From positions 1-44,356 of the forward strand of contig JAUZRU010000057.1 of NCBI GenBank assembly GCA_030950185.1: DNA of 44,356 nt, written 5' to 3'. The translations under genes and the position numbers were made by a program. Each line of letters starts with the position of its first letter. Position 1 is the stretch's first letter. Source of the stretch: Paracoccaceae bacterium (lineage in GTDB: Bacteria > Pseudomonadota > Alphaproteobacteria > Rhodobacterales > Rhodobacteraceae). The notes beneath the pieces were generated by a model that was not told the DNA's origin, did not search any database, and worked only from the letters and a program-made list of their open reading frames with translations. Of the stretch, positions 15,519-22,862 are shown piece by piece.

Positions 15519-16232
15519 ATGGATATTTCAGATCAGTCCCAACAAGCTCCGGCGCGTAATTCATGGCAGGCCTATCCGCCGCTGCTTGGGGTGTTCTGGG
15601 CCGTTGTCCATCCGGTTCTGATTGTGTCGTTGCTGGCGCTGCTCAATGCGATTTACCCTAGCGAGGTGTTTGTTCAACTCGACCCGCCACGGGTGATCGT
15701 GATGGCGCTGCTGGGCCTGGGATATGGTGCACTTGCAACCTATGTGCCTCTCCTGCCAGGGCGCGACAATGTCGTCAATATATTGGCGCAAGTATATGGG
15801 GCCTTGGCGTGGGGCCTGTTCATGCAGGTGATTGTGGTTCAATCCGGTGATTTGACTTATCATCTTGTCTTTACCGGGACGATGTTTGTATTCGGAGCGA
15901 TCGATTGGCTGACCAGCGGCAAGCTGCGCTACAAGAGGCGCGACAGGTTCTTGATGCCTGAAATATTGCTTGCGCGTGGGGGCTGGACAGGCATGCGAAT
16001 CTGGCTGTGGCCATTGGTGATCCTGTTGGGGGATGTGGTGCCGGCCTTGGCGGGTCACACGCTGGAGGCGGTTTTTCTGGCTAGCGTCGCCTTTGCCCTG
16101 ACGCCCTACATGCGGCAGGTCAATCCCACTCATCAGAACCCGGCCCATGCCCGCCTGGCGCAAGGCCTGTGGTGGGCGGTCTTTGCCGGGCTGGTCGGGG
16201 CGGGGGTGTTTTTCCTATATGTCGCACGCTAA
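15519..16232 (+). CDS. Polytopic membrane protein, unknown
   Basis: Not recognised. The 237 residues contain about six hydrophobic segments (roughly residues 23-45, 60-80, 84-105, 112-130, 160-190 and 212-234) separated by short loops, with a basic loop KLRYKRRDRF near residue 136 that is probably cytoplasmic. There is no signal peptide and no enzyme motif. AAAAGGA at 15504-15510 sits 8 bases before the ATG. A second membrane protein of almost the same size begins 12 bases after its stop, so the two are likely cotranscribed and may act together. Confidence 0.7.
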   Translation: MDISDQSQQAPARNSWQAYPPLLGVFWAVVHPVLIVSLLALLNAIYPSEVFVQLDPPRVIVMALLGLGYGALATYVPLLPGRDNVVNILAQVYGALAWGLFMQVIVVQSGDLTYHLVFTGTMFVFGAIDWLTSGKLRYKRRDRFLMPEILLARGGWTGMRIWLWPLVILLGDVVPALAGHTLEAVFLASVAFALTPYMRQVNPTHQNPAHARLAQGLWWAVFAGLVGAGVFFLYVAR

Positions 16233-16244
16233 CAGGGGGCAGCC

Positions 16245-16940
16245 TTGCAGGAAGCGACGGATCATCCCGAACCGAAAGTCAAATGGTCCTGGAGGAACGC
16301 CGACTTGGGCTGGGTGTCCATTGGGCCCTTGTGTGCCGCCCTTGTGTGGATGGATAACCGGTATCCGGGGGGTGGTTATTCCGGGCATGATATGATTGCG
16401 GCAGTCATGACTGCGGCGCTGACAGGGATCGGTGGAACGCGCGCCGCGTTTGTTGCGGTTTTTGCGCAAGACCGAAAGCGACTGTTGGTACGCCTTTGTT
16501 TCGGGTTGTATAACGCGATATTTTTTAGCCTTTTCCTGCAGTTGGGGTTTCCTGAAACCGGTGTCCGGGCGTCACTTGAGAGCTTCCTTGCCTTTGTCGG
16601 AATTTTTGGCCTGCTTCAGGCAGCCTTCGCAGTGAACGCCCCGTCCGAGATACGCGCCCTTTTTGAACAACAAACCATTTTTGATCGGGACGACGTGGTT
16701 GCGCGTCTCGGCCGGATCTGGCCCTTTGCCACGCTGGCGGTGTATCTGGGCCTGATGATTGTCACCGGCAGCCCCTTGGTGGCAGGGCTGGCCTGTGCGT
16801 CAATGCTATGTTTCAGTCCCAGAATTCGCCGTTTTCGGGGCACACATTCTTGGCAGCAGCGCGCGCGGGTGGTCGAGGGTGCACGCCTGATAACCGTAAT
16901 CACCCTGATCGCTGCAAATATTTCTGCCTCGGTGGGGTAA
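16245..16940 (+). CDS. Polytopic membrane protein, unknown (partner of preceding gene)
   Basis: Not recognised. The 231-residue protein begins with a hydrophilic segment containing Trp and charged residues (EPKVKWSWRNADLGW), followed by about six hydrophobic stretches and a basic segment SPRIRRFRG near the last one. The start is TTG 16245, supported by AGGGGG at 16234-16239 with a 5-base spacer; no good ATG exists in this position. Its gene follows the preceding membrane-protein gene after 12 bases. Both are about 230 residues with the same number of predicted spans, but I see no obvious sequence repeat between them. Codon use is a little less GC-biased than in the flanking ribosomal genes. 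Confidence 0.65.
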   Translation: MQEATDHPEPKVKWSWRNADLGWVSIGPLCAALVWMDNRYPGGGYSGHDMIAAVMTAALTGIGGTRAAFVAVFAQDRKRLLVRLCFGLYNAIFFSLFLQLGFPETGVRASLESFLAFVGIFGLLQAAFAVNAPSEIRALFEQQTIFDRDDVVARLGRIWPFATLAVYLGLMIVTGSPLVAGLACASMLCFSPRIRRFRGTHSWQQRARVVEGARLITVITLIAANISASVG

Positions 16941-16969
16941 AATAATACCTATTTCCTAACGCACTGTTT

Positions 16970-16989
16970 TTGCGCGATATTCCGCGCAA
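16970..16989. other. Perfect inverted repeat upstream of rplM
   Basis: TTGCGCG and CGCGCAA form 7-base arms around ATATTC, 30 bases after the membrane-protein stop. It could be a 3' hairpin of that transcript (no T tract) or an operator. A weak promoter-like pair for rplM (TTGACC at 16998-17003, TTACAA at 17019-17024, 15-base spacer) lies just downstream. Confidence 0.4.
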
Positions 16990-17082
16990 CACCCCTCTTG
17001 ACCCGACGCCAAATATCCTTACAACCCCCTCATCAGTTGACGCGCCCGCGACGGCGCCGAATTCACATATCCAGGTGGAAAA

Positions 17083-17547
17083 ATGAAAACCTATACGGCA
17101 AAACCTGCTGATATCGACAAGAAATGGATCCTGATCGACGCCGAGGGCGTTGTTCTGGGCCGTCTTGCCTCGATCATCGCGATGCGTCTGCGCGGCAAGC
17201 ACAAGGCGACCTACACCCCGCATATGGACATGGGCGACAATGTGATCGTCATCAATGCCGACAAGGTGCAGCTCACCGGCAACAAGCGCGCGGACAAGAC
17301 ATATTACTGGCACACCGGCCACCCCGGCGGCATCAAGCAACGTACCGCGGGCCAGCTGCTTGAGGGCAAGTTCCCCGAGCGCGTCGTTGAAAAGGCCGTC
17401 CAGCGCATGCTGCCCGGCGGGCCGCTTTCGCGCAGGCAGATGAAAAACCTGCGCGTCTATGCCGGCACCACGCATCCGCATGAAGCACAAAATCCCGAAG
17501 TTCTGGACGTCAAGTCCATGAACCCGAAAAACACCCGGAGCGCGTAA
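17083..17547 (+). CDS. rplM: 50S ribosomal protein L13
   Basis: Large-subunit protein of 154 residues, slightly longer than the ~142 of E. coli, as is usual in Alphaproteobacteria. Recognised by [20 protein letters not shown] at the start, [23 protein letters not shown] and the C-terminal [20 protein letters not shown]. The start follows AGGTGG at 17072-17077, 5 bases upstream. It forms the conserved rplM-rpsI operon, with 2 bases between its stop and the rpsI start. A hairpin (16970-16989) and a weak promoter precede it. Confidence 0.98.
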   Translation: MKTYTAKPADIDKKWILIDAEGVVLGRLASIIAMRLRGKHKATYTPHMDMGDNVIVINADKVQLTGNKRADKTYYWHTGHPGGIKQRTAGQLLEGKFPERVVEKAVQRMLPGGPLSRRQMKNLRVYAGTTHPHEAQNPEVLDVKSMNPKNTRSA

Positions 17548-17549
17548 TC

Positions 17550-18047
17550 ATGAGCGATCAAATCAATTCTCTCGAAGATCTCCAGGCCGCTGTTTCGGGT
17601 GATGCCGCCGAGGGCGCCGTTGTTTCCGAAGCCCCCGCGCGCGAGCCCGTCCGCGACGAGCTGGGCCGTTCCTACGCCACCGGCAAACGCAAGGATGCGG
17701 TCGCCCGCGTCTGGATCCGCCCCGGTTCGGGCAAGGTCACGGTGAACGGCAAGGAAATGGAAAAATACTTTGCCCGCCCCGTGCTGCAGATGGTTCTGCG
17801 CCAGCCTTTCGATGTTGCCGGTGTTGCCGGCGAATTCGACGTCATCGCCACCGTCAAGGGTGGTGGTCTGTCGGGCCAGGCCGGTGCCGTCAAGCATGGT
17901 ATCTCCAAGGCGCTTCAGCTGTATGAACCGTCGCTGCGCCCGGCCCTCAAGGCCGCCGGTTTCCTGACCCGCGACTCGCGCGTTGTGGAACGCAAGAAAT
18001 ACGGCAAGCGCAAGGCACGCCGGAGCTTCCAGTTCTCGAAACGCTGA
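17550..18047 (+). CDS. rpsI: 30S ribosomal protein S9
   Basis: Small-subunit protein whose C-terminal tail reaches the P site. The family core starts near residue 38 ([27 protein letters not shown]) and ends with the typical basic tail [17 protein letters not shown]. The 165 residues include an acidic, Ala/Glu-rich N-terminal extension of about 35 residues, a feature of alphaproteobacterial S9. It is two bases downstream of rplM and followed by a strong terminator at 18069-18097. Confidence 0.98.
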   Translation: MSDQINSLEDLQAAVSGDAAEGAVVSEAPAREPVRDELGRSYATGKRKDAVARVWIRPGSGKVTVNGKEMEKYFARPVLQMVLRQPFDVAGVAGEFDVIATVKGGGLSGQAGAVKHGISKALQLYEPSLRPALKAAGFLTRDSRVVERKKYGKRKARRSFQFSKR

Positions 18048-18068
18048 TTTTCGTCACAAGATTTCCGC

Positions 18069-18097
18069 AAGGGGCCGGCCATGTGCCGGCCCTTTTT
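18069..18097 (+). terminator. Terminator of rplM-rpsI
   Basis: GGGCCGGC and GCCGGCCC form an 8-base GC-only stem around CATGT, followed by TTTTT. Located 22 bases after the rpsI stop; a classical intrinsic terminator. Confidence 0.85.
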
Positions 18098-18175
18098 CGT
18101 TCCGTCCCCATGCCTGGTTGACGCAACGGCAGGTTTCCGCCGGTTTCACGCGGCCTGCGCTCTGCGGGCATCACT

Positions 18176-18204
18176 TTGACGGCAATTGATCTGGCAATTT
18201 TTAC
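18176..18204 (+). promoter_or_regulatory. Possible sigma-70 promoter for acyltransferase-murI
   Basis: TTGACG (five of six consensus bases) is followed after 17 bases by TTTTAC, a poor -10. It lies downstream of the rpsI terminator and 50 bases upstream of the acyltransferase start, where a promoter is expected. Confidence 0.35.
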
Positions 18205-18254
18205 AAATCTGCAATAATGGGAGGGCAGGCAGTAATCACATATCGGAAGACTTC

Positions 18255-19121
18255 ATGCAGATGGGCAAGCGATTTTCGGCAACACGCGAGATCTCTTACG
18301 CCATTACCGCCCGCACAAGGCGCGGCCGCATCCTGATCCGGACGGTGGAAAACGCGACTGGCCGGCTGAAGCTGATCCGCCGCGCCCGTGGCTATGACCG
18401 CGAAATCGCCGAAGGGCGCAATTTCTGGGATGTCGTGCCGGAACGCTACAAGCTCAAGCTCGACATCATTTCGGGTTCGCTTGACAACATCCCGAAAACC
18501 GGGCCGGTGGTGGTGCTGGCCAACCACCCCTATGGTATTCTCGACGGGCTGATGCTGGGGCAGATCATGTCACGCACGCGCGGCGATTTCCGCATCCTTG
18601 CCCACAAGGTTTTTTCCAAGGCGGACGACATCAATGACGTGATCCTGCCGATCAGCTTTGACGAAACGCGCGAGGCGATGCAGATCAATCTCAACACCCG
18701 CAAGGTGGCGCTGGAATATCTCAAACAGGGCGGCGCCGTGGGCGTGTTTCCGGGGGGCTCGGTCTCATCCCCGCGCAAGATGTTCGGCTTTCCGATGGAT
18801 CCGGCCTGGCGCACCTTCACCGCCAAGATGATCGCGAAAAGCGGTGCAACCGTGGTGCCGATCTTTTTCGAAGGCCACAATTCGCACCGCTTCCATTTCT
18901 TTGGCCGCGTCAACAAGACCATGCGCACGGCGCTCTTGATCAACGAGTTCAAACGCCGCGTCGGCCGCCCCGTGCGCGTCGCCATCGGCGAGCCGCTGGA
19001 CCAGAAGGCCCTGGAAACCTATGCCAAGGATCCCAAGGCGATGATGGACTTTCTGCGCACGAAAACCTATGACCTGTCGCCGAAACCGGTGAATACACAG
19101 GAATACGGCTTTGACTTCTGA
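18255..19121 (+). CDS. Lysophospholipid acyltransferase family protein
   Basis: A 288-residue acyltransferase of the PlsC/hemolysin-like superfamily, which transfers fatty-acyl chains to lipid acceptors at the inner membrane. The catalytic H(x4)D motif is NHPYGILD (near residue 97), preceded by GPVVVLA. The second box is VFPGGSVSSPRK, and a third is ATVVPIFFEGHNS. Homologues acylate lysophosphatidate or lyso-ornithine lipids; the acceptor cannot be decided here. ATG 18255 is set by GGAAG 5 bases upstream; ATG 18261 is a near alternative. murI follows after 12 bases, so the two are probably cotranscribed. Confidence 0.88.
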   Translation: MQMGKRFSATREISYAITARTRRGRILIRTVENATGRLKLIRRARGYDREIAEGRNFWDVVPERYKLKLDIISGSLDNIPKTGPVVVLANHPYGILDGLMLGQIMSRTRGDFRILAHKVFSKADDINDVILPISFDETREAMQINLNTRKVALEYLKQGGAVGVFPGGSVSSPRKMFGFPMDPAWRTFTAKMIAKSGATVVPIFFEGHNSHRFHFFGRVNKTMRTALLINEFKRRVGRPVRVAIGEPLDQKALETYAKDPKAMMDFLRTKTYDLSPKPVNTQEYGFDF

Positions 19122-19133
19122 AAGGTTCGGCTG

Positions 19134-19946
19134 ATGGCCGTCGGTATCTTTGACTCGGGCCTCGGCGGGCTGACCGTCTATCGCGAAATCCGCGCCCTCA
19201 TGCCCGATCTGCCGCTGGTCTATTACGGCGATAATGCCCACGCCCCTTATGGGGTGCGCGATGCCGATGACATCTATGACCTTACCTGCAAGGGCGCGCA
19301 ACGTCTGTTCGATGCGGGCTGCGATCTGGTGATCCTGGCCTGCAATACCGCATCGGCCGCGGCGCTGCGCCGGATGCAGGAAAACTGGGTCCCCGCCGAC
19401 AAACGCGTGCTGGGCGTTTTCGTCCCCCTGATCGAGGCTCTGACCGAACGGTCCTGGGGCGACAATTCCCCCCCCCGCGAGGTGGATACCAAGCATGTTG
19501 CGCTGTTCGCCACCCCCTCGACGGTGGCCAGCCGCGCGTTTCAGCGCGAGCTGGCCTTCCGCGCCGTCGGCGTCGATGTCGAGGCCCAGCCCTGCGGCGG
19601 CCTTGTCGATGCCATCGAGGATGGCGACATGATCCTTGCCGAGGCCCTGGTGCGCAGCCATGTGGACGCCCTGAAACGGCGCATGCCACACCCGCAGGCG
19701 GCCATTCTGGGCTGTACCCATTACCCGCTGATGGCCGAGGCCTTTCAGGATGCGCTGGGCAAGAACGTAAAGGTCTTTTCTCAAGGCAAGATCGTTGCCC
19801 GCAGCCTGCAGGACTATTTGCAGCGCCATCCGGAAATGCGGGGGCCCGGCCAGAAATCCATGTTCCTGACCACGGGTGACCCAACGACGGTTTCCGATCA
19901 GGCGACCCGATTTCTGAAACGCGAAATCCGCTTTCAATCCGCCTGA
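19134..19946 (+). CDS. murI: Glutamate racemase
   Basis: Cofactor-independent racemase making D-glutamate for peptidoglycan. The 270 residues carry the catalytic cysteine pair, C70 in ILACNTAS and C194 in LGCTHYPL, and the substrate motif [10 protein letters not shown] (residues 6-15) with the PYGVR loop. The length matches the family. It lies 12 bases after the acyltransferase gene and is followed by a dispersed repeat. Together with alr at 9 kb, the window holds both racemases for cell-wall D-amino acids. Confidence 0.95.
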   Translation: MAVGIFDSGLGGLTVYREIRALMPDLPLVYYGDNAHAPYGVRDADDIYDLTCKGAQRLFDAGCDLVILACNTASAAALRRMQENWVPADKRVLGVFVPLIEALTERSWGDNSPPREVDTKHVALFATPSTVASRAFQRELAFRAVGVDVEAQPCGGLVDAIEDGDMILAEALVRSHVDALKRRMPHPQAAILGCTHYPLMAEAFQDALGKNVKVFSQGKIVARSLQDYLQRHPEMRGPGQKSMFLTTGDPTTVSDQATRFLKREIRFQSA

Positions 19947-19948
19947 AC

Positions 19949-20007
19949 CTTCTTCTTTGCCCAAATACATCCGGGGGGGTCCCGCAGGGACGGGGGCAGC
20001 GCCCCCA
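19949..20007 (+). repeat. Dispersed Rhodobacteraceae intergenic repeat, copy C
   Basis: Begins CTTCTTCTTTGCCCAAATAC two bases after the murI stop and ends with GGGGGCAGCGCCCCC. Its reverse complement aligns along nearly its whole length with copy A at 7351-7410, including the hairpin and the AAGAAGAAG tail. In this orientation the repeat follows murI and precedes argC. Confidence 0.75.
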
Positions 20008-20099
20008 CATGACCCTTTGCAGCCCGCGACCCCACAGACAATTGAAAGCCCCCGCCAAATCGCATATGTGCCCTTGAACGAAACAGGAAATACCGCGCC

Positions 20100-21131
20100 A
20101 TGAGCAAAACCCACAAGATCGCCATTCTCGGTGCCAGCGGCTATACGGGCGCGGAACTCGTGCGCCTGATTGCATCGCATCCCGACATGCAGATCGAGGC
20201 CCTGACCGCCGACCGCAAGGCCGGCCAGGACATGGGCGCGGTCTTTGCGCATCTCGCACATCTCGACCTGCCCGTGTTGACCCGGATCGAGGATGTAGAT
20301 TTTGCGGCCATCGACCTTGCCTTTTGCGCGCTTCCCCACGGGGTGACGCATGGGCTTGTGCGCAAGCTGCCCGATCATGTGAAACTGGTCGATCTTTCGG
20401 CCGATTTCCGGCTGCGCGACGGCGCGGCCTATCGCAAATGGTACGGGATCGAACACAGCGCGCTGGACATCCAGCCATCGGTTGCCTTCGGTTTGCCCGA
20501 ACATTACCGCGACCAGATCCGGGATGCGCGCATCACCGCCAATACGGGCTGCTATGTGGCGACATCGCTGCTTGCGCTGATCCCGCCGGTGCGTGACGGC
20601 GTGATTGACCCCGACAGCATTATCATCGACGCGAAATCCGGTGTCTCGGGCGCAGGCCGCGGCCTGAAGGAGGCAATGCTTTATGCCGAGGTCAACGAAG
20701 GTTTCAATGCCTATGGCGTGGCCCATCACCGCCATATGGGCGAGCTTGACCAGGAGCTGAGCAAATTTGCCGGCCGCCCCGTGACGCCGACATTCACCCC
20801 CCATCTGGTGCCCATGAACCGGGGCATGATGGCCACGATCTATGTGCAGGGCTCGGCCGAGGAAATTCAAGCGTCGCTGGCCAACCAATATGCCGACGAG
20901 CCCTTTGTGCATGTGCAGCCCGCAGGCCAGATGCCGGCAACCCGACATGTGCGCGGATCCAACCAGTGCCGCATCGGGGTGGTGGCCGACAGGCGGCCGG
21001 GACACGCGATCGTGATCTCTGTTCTCGACAATCTGATGAAGGGGGCCTCGGGGCAGGCGCTGCAATGTGCCAATATCATGCTCGGGCTCGATGAAACCAC
21101 GGGGTTGAACATGGCCCCGATATTTCCGTGA
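20100..21131 (+). CDS. argC: N-acetyl-gamma-glutamyl-phosphate reductase
   Basis: NADPH-dependent third step of arginine synthesis. The 343 residues have an N-terminal Rossmann motif [12 protein letters not shown] (residues 9-20), the catalytic cysteine in [10 protein letters not shown] (C151) and the catalytic-domain motif AHHRHMGEL. The length is that of the AGPR type 1 family. The ATG follows a repeat-containing gap of 153 bases and is preceded by AGGAAA. ccmE starts 10 bases after its stop, so argC heads the argC-ccmE-lysis-ccmF run. Confidence 0.97.
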   Translation: MSKTHKIAILGASGYTGAELVRLIASHPDMQIEALTADRKAGQDMGAVFAHLAHLDLPVLTRIEDVDFAAIDLAFCALPHGVTHGLVRKLPDHVKLVDLSADFRLRDGAAYRKWYGIEHSALDIQPSVAFGLPEHYRDQIRDARITANTGCYVATSLLALIPPVRDGVIDPDSIIIDAKSGVSGAGRGLKEAMLYAEVNEGFNAYGVAHHRHMGELDQELSKFAGRPVTPTFTPHLVPMNRGMMATIYVQGSAEEIQASLANQYADEPFVHVQPAGQMPATRHVRGSNQCRIGVVADRRPGHAIVISVLDNLMKGASGQALQCANIMLGLDETTGLNMAPIFP

Positions 21132-21141
21132 GGACAAGACA

Positions 21142-21594
21142 ATGGCAGTCGGTGGACTGAAGAAAAAGCGGCGGATCCAGCTGATCATCGCGGCCTTCGT
21201 GTTTCTGGCTCTGGCAACGGGCCTGATCGGATATGCGCTGCGTGATGGCATTTCCTATTTCCGCAGCCCGACCCAGGTTTCCGAAACCCCGCCGGGCCCA
21301 GGCGAAACCTTCCGCATCGGCGGGCTGGTCGAGGTGGGCAGCCTCAAGCGCGGCGAAGGAAAGACGATTCGCTTCAGCGTGACGGATGGCAATGCCAGTA
21401 TCCCGGTCACCTATACCGGCATTCTGCCCGACCTGTTCAAGGAGGGCAAAGGCGTTGTTGCCACCGGCAAGCTGGTGGGGGGCACCTTCGAAGCCTCGGA
21501 AATCCTTGCGAAACATGACGAAAACTACATGCCCAAGGAAGTGATCGACGCCCTCAAGGAACAGGGCAATTATGTTCCTCCGAACGGTAGCTAG
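21142..21594 (+). CDS. ccmE: Cytochrome c maturation protein CcmE (heme chaperone)
   Basis: Membrane-anchored periplasmic heme chaperone of System I cytochrome c biogenesis. The 150 residues include an N-terminal anchor (residues 12-33), an OB-fold domain (FRIGGLVEVGSLKR through VVATGKLVG) and the covalent heme-binding histidine H125 in LAKHDENYMP. The HDENY form is the H-type CcmE. It is 10 bases after argC. Instead of being followed directly by ccmF, it is followed by an endolysin-holin pair. Confidence 0.96.
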   Translation: MAVGGLKKKRRIQLIIAAFVFLALATGLIGYALRDGISYFRSPTQVSETPPGPGETFRIGGLVEVGSLKRGEGKTIRFSVTDGNASIPVTYTGILPDLFKEGKGVVATGKLVGGTFEASEILAKHDENYMPKEVIDALKEQGNYVPPNGS

Positions 21595-21658
21595 GCAGTT
21601 TCTTAACCCTTGATGAACAGCATCTCCCCCCTGAAAAGGGTCAAGGCAGGGGGCAAGG

Positions 21659-22270
21659 GTGGAAACTGTGGAACAGCTGGCGCGCCGCATTGTTGCGCGC
21701 GAGGGCGGGTTTGTTGACGATCCGAATGATCCGGGCGGCGCCACGAATCACGGCGTGACGCTGGCCACGCTGCGGCGGCTGGGGATCGATCTTGATGGCG
21801 ATGGGCGGGTGGACCGCGCCGATCTGCGGGCGCTGACGGCCGAGCGCGCCGCCGGGATATTCGTCACCCACTATTATCGCGAACCCCGGCTTTACCTGCT
21901 GCCGGCGCCGTTGAGGCCCTCGGTCTTCGACATGTATGTAAATGCCGGCGCAAATGCCGTGCGGATCCTCCAGCGCCTGCTGAACGACATGGGGCTGCGG
22001 CTGGCGGTCGATGGGGTGGTCGGCCCGCAGACGGCCGCGGCCGCGCGGCGTGCGCTGCGCATGGCGCCGGATCATCTGGTTGACGCTTATGGCATTGCCC
22101 GGCGCAACTATTATTACCGGCTTGCCGACCGGCACCCGGCCTTGCGCAAATATGTGTGCCGCCGCAATGGCGGCAAGGGCGGCTGGATCCTGCGGGCCGA
22201 GGAATTCATCGCGCCGCGTTGGCGGCTGACGGACAGGCAACACAGGCAAAGGGTGGCATCATGGGGCTGA
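21659..22270 (+). CDS. GH108-family N-acetylmuramidase (GTA-type endolysin)
   Basis: A 203-residue peptidoglycan hydrolase. The N-terminal catalytic domain has AREGGFVDDPNDPGGATNHGVT, with the family's catalytic Glu (E15) and the NDPxDxGG element; a C-terminal peptidoglycan-binding part follows (AVDGVVGPQTAAAARRAL). A dockerin/EF-hand-like calcium loop, DLDGDGRVDRAD (residues 44-55), is embedded in the catalytic domain. There is no signal peptide, so it needs a holin, which is the next gene (10-base overlap). The GTG start at 21659 has GGGGG five bases upstream. By family it corresponds to the GTA release endolysin known in R. capsulatus, although it lies between ccmE and ccmF. Confidence 0.9.
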   Translation: METVEQLARRIVAREGGFVDDPNDPGGATNHGVTLATLRRLGIDLDGDGRVDRADLRALTAERAAGIFVTHYYREPRLYLLPAPLRPSVFDMYVNAGANAVRILQRLLNDMGLRLAVDGVVGPQTAAAARRALRMAPDHLVDAYGIARRNYYYRLADRHPALRKYVCRRNGGKGGWILRAEEFIAPRWRLTDRQHRQRVASWG

Positions 22271-22737
22271 TGGGCAGGTTTTTCGGTATCGGGCGCGAGG
22301 CGCGCCAGATCGGGCAGGCGGTTTCCGGCGTGCTGCGCGTGGTGCGGCCGGACGCGACGCGCCAGATCGAGCTGGGCCAGCAGGCGGTTGACAGCGCGCG
22401 AAGGCAATATGCGGCCGAATTCGGCGCGCGCGGGCGTTTCGACCGCCTCGTCGATGCCCTGAACCGCCTTCCGCGCCCGGTTCTGGCCTTTGGCACGATC
22501 GGCCTGTTTGTCTATGCCATGATCTCGCCCGACGCATTCGCCCACCGCATGCAGGGGCTGGCGCAGGTGCCCGAGCCGCTGTGGTGGCTGTTGGGGGCAA
22601 TCGTTTCCTTCTATTTCGGCGCACGCGAGCTCAGCTATTTCCGCGGCTCCGCCCGCCCGGCGGAAACCATGCGCAGGCCCGCCCCGCGCGACAGCAACCC
22701 GGCGCTGGAGGAATGGCGCGCAGGCGGCGATCGCTGA
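22261..22737 (+). CDS. Holin of the 3-TM type (GTA lysis)
   Basis: A 158-residue protein with two strong hydrophobic segments (about residues 79-97, VLAFGTIGLFVYAMISP, and 109-125, LWWLLGAIVSFYFGA) and a weaker amphipathic N-terminus (GRFFGIGREARQIGQ). A charged C-terminal tail follows (ARPAETMRRPAPRDS). This matches the DUF3154/3TM holin family found with GTA endolysins. The ATG overlaps the endolysin stop by 10 bases, with AAGGG seven bases upstream. It is expected to permeabilise the inner membrane so that the endolysin reaches peptidoglycan and GTA particles are released from a subset of cells. The gap to ccmF is 125 bases. Confidence 0.85.
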   Translation: MGLMGRFFGIGREARQIGQAVSGVLRVVRPDATRQIELGQQAVDSARRQYAAEFGARGRFDRLVDALNRLPRPVLAFGTIGLFVYAMISPDAFAHRMQGLAQVPEPLWWLLGAIVSFYFGARELSYFRGSARPAETMRRPAPRDSNPALEEWRAGGDR

Positions 22738-22862
22738 AACATTCCCCCTGCTGGTCCGAGGCAATTTGCCCCGCGCCTCACGGTGAATGTTATTTGCCCC
22801 GCGCAGGCAAGTCTCTATGATCGGTCCAAACGGGTTGGACCCATCAGACAGGAATTGCCGAT

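Noticed and set aside
18765-21251. 828-codon open frame on the minus strand
   Set aside because: It is antisense to the acyltransferase, murI, argC and ccmE genes, which all have clear catalytic motifs, and runs across a dispersed repeat. It is a shadow frame of high GC third positions.
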